Below are positions 63,425-64,000 of a stretch of DNA of 64,000 nucleotides, in pieces (position 1 is the first letter of the stretch; the number at the start of each line of letters is the position of its first letter). The position numbers and the translations under genes are program-made. The stretch is from positions 1,302,001 to 1,366,000 of the forward strand of contig NZ_JAERQG010000001.1 of the NCBI RefSeq assembly GCF_016734805.1, given 5' to 3'. Source of the stretch: Marivirga atlantica. Its GTDB lineage: Bacteria > Bacteroidota > Bacteroidia > Cytophagales > Cyclobacteriaceae. The notes below the pieces were generated by a model. It searched no databases, was not told the DNA's origin, and saw nothing but the letters and a program-made list of their open reading frames with translations.

Positions 63425-64000
63425 ATGAACATTAAAGAAATATTTAAAAATAATCAGGCCTGGGTTAACGAAAAGCTTTCAGTTGATAAAAATTACTTTA
63501 GCGATATGTCTAAAGGGCAAAACCCTGAAGTGCTCTACATCGGATGCTCGGACAGTCGGGTTACTGCTGAAGAGTTAATGGGGTTAGGCCCGGGTGATGT
63601 TTTTGTACACAGGAATATTGCCAACATGGTGCCTACCACTGATCAAAGTGCCCTTTCAGTAGTGAATTATGCAGTGGAGCATTTAAAAGTAAATCATGTA
63701 GTGGTTTGTGGTCATTATTTTTGTGGAGGTGTTAAAGCGGCTATGCAGTCGGCTGATTTAGGAGTTCTAAATCCCTGGTTAAGAAATATTCGGGATGTTT
63801 ACAGACTTCATAAAAAGGAGCTTGACAGCCTTAGTGATGATGATGAGAAATATAAACGGTTGGTGGAGTTAAATGTGCAGGAGCAATGTACCAATGTTTT
63901 AAAAACACCAGAAGTACAAAAAGCTATTAAAGAAAGGAATTTAACAGTTCATGGTTGGGTGTTCGATATACACTCAGGTAAACTTATTGATTTAGAAATT
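63425..64000 (+). CDS. Beta-carbonic anhydrase (cut by window edge)
   Basis: Zinc enzyme interconverting CO2 and bicarbonate; the first 192 codons are seen, with no stop before position 64000. Zinc ligands: Cys in YIGCSDSRV (with catalytic Asp-Arg), and His and Cys in VVCGHYFCGGVKAA. HRNIANMV and GWVFDIHSGKL follow as in the can/cynT family. The ATG at 63425 gives MNIKEIFKNNQAW, the usual start. It could supply bicarbonate to pyruvate carboxylase and fatty-acid synthesis. The C-terminal end is not visible. Confidence 0.95.
   Translation, partial: MNIKEIFKNNQAWVNEKLSVDKNYFSDMSKGQNPEVLYIGCSDSRVTAEELMGLGPGDVFVHRNIANMVPTTDQSALSVVNYAVEHLKVNHVVVCGHYFCGGVKAAMQSADLGVLNPWLRNIRDVYRLHKKELDSLSDDDEKYKRLVELNVQEQCTNVLKTPEVQKAIKERNLTVHGWVFDIHSGKLIDLEI

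Noticed and set aside
1-64000. tRNA, rRNA, CRISPR arrays, insertion sequences, prophage
   Set aside because: I looked for T-loop GTTCGA contexts with paired acceptor stems, regular direct repeats, transposase or integrase motifs and terminal inverted repeats, and found nothing convincing.

Overview
The window is a gene-dense, AT-rich chromosomal segment of a Bacteroidota bacterium, most likely an aerobic gliding or T9SS-bearing member of the Cytophagales (genus not determinable by eye). The lineage evidence is direct: a SusC/SusD pair, type A and type B T9SS sorting domains, a PorP/SprF protein, an OmpA/PD40/TPR protein, a DUF3078 protein, fused alpha/beta 2-oxoacid dehydrogenase E1, and -7 promoter boxes of the TAnnTTTG type in place of TATAAT. 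I see no mobile element, phage gene, CRISPR array, rRNA or tRNA.

Layout. 1-13.2 kb: start of metG (edge-truncated, minus), pyruvate carboxylase, a lipoprotein, aconitase, a photolyase/cryptochrome, an RND/MMPL exporter, and a minus-strand four-gene overlapping operon ending in dtd. 13.3-15.2 kb: two unknown envelope proteins and a short HesB/IscA-like protein. 15.2-24.4 kb: SusC, SusD, a 1249-residue Asp-box propeller protein with a T9SS tail, and an overlapping lipoprotein. 24.4-30 kb: hldD, a PTPS/QueD enzyme, dnaX with a frameshift site, a CPBP protease, a DUF3078 protein and a lone receiver. 30-39.7 kb: LysM lytic transglycosylase, O-methyltransferase, M16 peptidase, a 420-bp intergenic region, a glycosyltransferase, a subtilase, aminopeptidase P, DinB, RidA and a zinc-ribbon protein. 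39.9-41.5 kb: a stand-alone ethylene-receptor-type membrane domain overlapping a histidine kinase gene. 41.5-46.2 kb: tyrA, aminotransferase and pheA (Phe/Tyr synthesis) and an SLC13 permease. 46.3-56.5 kb: a 1720-residue type B adhesin-like protein, PorP/SprF, an M48 peptidase and an OmpA/PD40/TPR protein. 56.6-64 kb: a small unknown, an FNR/2Fe-2S reductase, oligoendopeptidase F, fused E1 dehydrogenase, hemF and the start of a beta-carbonic anhydrase.

How the parts fit. Most genes are housekeeping: anaplerosis and TCA (pyc, acnA), aromatic amino acids, heme, LPS heptose, cell wall turnover and aminoacyl-tRNA quality control. The accessory content is cell-surface biology: one SusCD-type uptake locus without glycoside hydrolases, and one T9SS type B substrate beside its probable SprF-type partner.

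The most interesting locus is 39928-41510. A 154-residue protein keeps, without gaps, all seven residues that plant ETR1 needs for ethylene binding, and it is translationally coupled to a separate histidine kinase, so it looks like a split ethylene receptor. Second is dnaX, where an A10 run followed by a stem-loop should yield a short gamma-like and a long tau-like product. Several gene starts were moved downstream of the longest open frame because a promoter or terminator lies inside the longer version; each case is noted in its entry.
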